Shown here: positions 5,892 through 6,857 of the stretch, in pieces | Numbering within the stretch: position 1 is the first letter of the stretch | How the letters are laid out: each line of letters opens with the position of its first letter | NCBI RefSeq assembly: GCF_032477075.1 | Contig: NZ_JAWDXO010000065.1 | Span: 1-6,857 of the forward strand | DNA from: Fusobacterium sp. | GTDB taxonomy: Bacteria; Fusobacteriota; Fusobacteriia; Fusobacteriales; Fusobacteriaceae | DNA length: 6,857 nt | Reading direction: 5' to 3' | Made by a program: the position numbers and the translations under genes | Notes under the pieces: model-generated | What the model saw: only the letters and a program-made list of their open reading frames with translations | The model's database searches: none | Told to the model about the DNA's origin: nothing

Positions 5892-6515
5892 ATGGATGAA
5901 AATAAAACACTAAGCATATTAGATGCTTGTTATGTAAAAGCAATTAATGGAATACCTATGGTAAGTGAACCAATAGAAGAATTAGTAGAAAGTTATTTAA
6001 GGAGATATAATAACAACCAACAGGCTGCGAAAGAGATGATAGCTAATCAAGTTTTAAAATGTACAACCTCTGGTTTTTTATCAGGCTTGGGAGGAATAAT
6101 TACTCTTCCAGTTACATTACCAGTAAATTTGACAAGTGTACTTTATATTCAAATGCGTATGATAGCAGGAGTAGCCTACGCAGCAGGATATGATATTAAT
6201 GATGATACAACCAAAACCCTTGTTTATCTATGCTTGGCAGGAAGTGGAGCTGGAGAAATTATAAAAAGTACAGGAATTAAAGTTGCTACAATGAGTGCTA
6301 AAAGATTTGTTCAAACTAAGGTAAGTGGAGAAACATTAAAACAAATAAATAAAAAAATTGGTTTTATGTTACTAACTAAAGCTGGAACTAAAAGGGGAGC
6401 AATTAGTTTAATAAAAGTAGTTCCTATTGCTGGTGGAATTGTAGGAGGAACTTTTGATGCTTTAGCAACAAAGGCAATAGCTAAAATAGCAATGAGTAGA
6501 TTTTTTAAAGATTAA
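5892..6515 (+). CDS. EcsC family protein
   Basis: This is a 207-residue protein with AGGAGG at 5875-5880, eleven bases before the ATG. The N-terminal ~55 residues are helical and charged (EPIEELVESYLRRY). The EcsC-like core follows: GFLSGLGGIITLPVTLPVNL (61-80), YIQMRMIAGVAYAAGYD (85-101) and a Gly-rich stretch around LAGSGAGEIIK. A helical region leads to a second hydrophobic Gly-rich segment, VVPIAGGIVGGTFDALATKAIAK (about 176-198). The pattern of glycine-proline hydrophobic loop, Y-x-Q-x-R and then GYD is the hallmark of the family named after Bacillus subtilis EcsC, whose biochemical role is unknown. The hydrophobic segments suggest membrane association. It stands apart from the toxin modules behind a 457-base gap, so its link to them is only positional. 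Confidence 0.82.
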   Translation: MDENKTLSILDACYVKAINGIPMVSEPIEELVESYLRRYNNNQQAAKEMIANQVLKCTTSGFLSGLGGIITLPVTLPVNLTSVLYIQMRMIAGVAYAAGYDINDDTTKTLVYLCLAGSGAGEIIKSTGIKVATMSAKRFVQTKVSGETLKQINKKIGFMLLTKAGTKRGAISLIKVVPIAGGIVGGTFDALATKAIAKIAMSRFFKD

Positions 6516-6521
6516 AGATAA

Positions 6522-6772
6522 AAAATTGCAATAGATATAATAATAAAGGGAGAGTCTAGGGAAGTTCAAATACCAAAAATAATGAAAAAGGAGTATGGAG
6601 AAATTTTAAGTTTATATTTAAAAAAGATATTCTTGTTCTAGAAGAGCTGAGGTTTGAGATGAGAATATTGGAACAATAAGCTGAACTTTTAGCAGAATAT
6701 TCTGTAAAAGAAAAAATATATAAATGGAATAACAGAAAGATTTTTTATAAAAAATTATTTCTTGTTTCTTAG
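6522..6772 (+). pseudogene. decayed gene fragments with frameshift and in-frame stop
   Basis: Downstream of the EcsC gene, a frame reads KIAIDIIIKGESREVQIPKI and continues through MKKEYGEILSLYLK, then stops at 6639-6641. At the A-run 6620-6625 the adjacent frame takes over with protein-like text (DILVLEELRFEMRILEQ), meets TAA at 6677-6679, and continues as AELLAEYSVKEKIYKWNN to a stop at 6770-6772. A single base change in the A-run and one point stop would join these into one helical, charged protein. No start codon or ribosome binding site is evident, and I do not recognise the family. The remaining 85 bases to the window edge show no gene. Confidence 0.35.
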
Positions 6773-6857
6773 GAAATTATAATTTGATAAATTTGTTGAA
6801 AAAATAAAAAATATTAATTATTTTAGCTTCATATTAGATATATTTAATCGAATAAGA

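Noticed and set aside
6741..6756. TTTTTTATAAAAAA palindrome as a terminator or insertion sequence end.
   Set aside because: It is pure A/T in very AT-rich DNA, with no GC stem and no partner copy seen elsewhere in the window.

Overview
The window is very AT-rich. It reads as the end of a contact-dependent-inhibition type (CdiA / filamentous hemagglutinin) adhesin locus, followed by the accessory tail of toxin and immunity modules that usually trails such genes. The codon bias (AAA, ATA, GAA, TTA), the wording of the adhesin tail (a proline- and glycine-rich hydrophobic segment of VPVPLPVLVGG type) and the module layout most resemble Fusobacterium. That assignment is inference from sequence style; no ribosomal or other marker gene is present.

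All convincing genes are on the + strand. (1) 2-949 is the 3' end of a large adhesin/toxin. Its last ~40 residues carry D-x-x-H-G-x-x-E with the spacing of the colicin E3 ribonuclease active site. (2) 961-1491 and 1497-2060 are two tightly packed small genes whose products are divergent paralogues of each other. They are the best immunity candidates for that toxin. (3) 2162-3187 is an orphan toxin tail: a long open frame with no credible start codon, carrying an HELGH motif and a glycine-rich C-terminal domain. It opens inside a hairpin repeat. (4) 3181-3720 overlaps the orphan toxin's stop and encodes a two-helix membrane protein, probably its immunity protein. (5) 3835-4404 is a stand-alone soluble immunity-like gene with no toxin. 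(6) 4595-5434 is a CPBP (Abi) family membrane protease with the full motif set. (7) 5435-5891 is a gene-poor gap with the stub of a broken gene. (8) 5892-6515 is an EcsC family protein. (9) 6522-6772 holds fragments of a decayed gene.

The most notable unexplained structure is a set of three related ~40-50 bp hairpin elements at 2121-2167, 3746-3796 and 4404-4442. Each sits just after an immunity gene and before the next module. Two copies differ in the stem in ways that keep the pairing. They punctuate the toxin/immunity array and could be module boundaries, recombination sites or RNA processing/termination signals.

Taken together, the adhesin would deliver its terminal ribonuclease domain into neighbouring cells. 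The two paralogues would protect the producer. The downstream cassettes look like a reservoir of displaced toxin tails and retained immunity genes that could be swapped onto the adhesin or protect against relatives.
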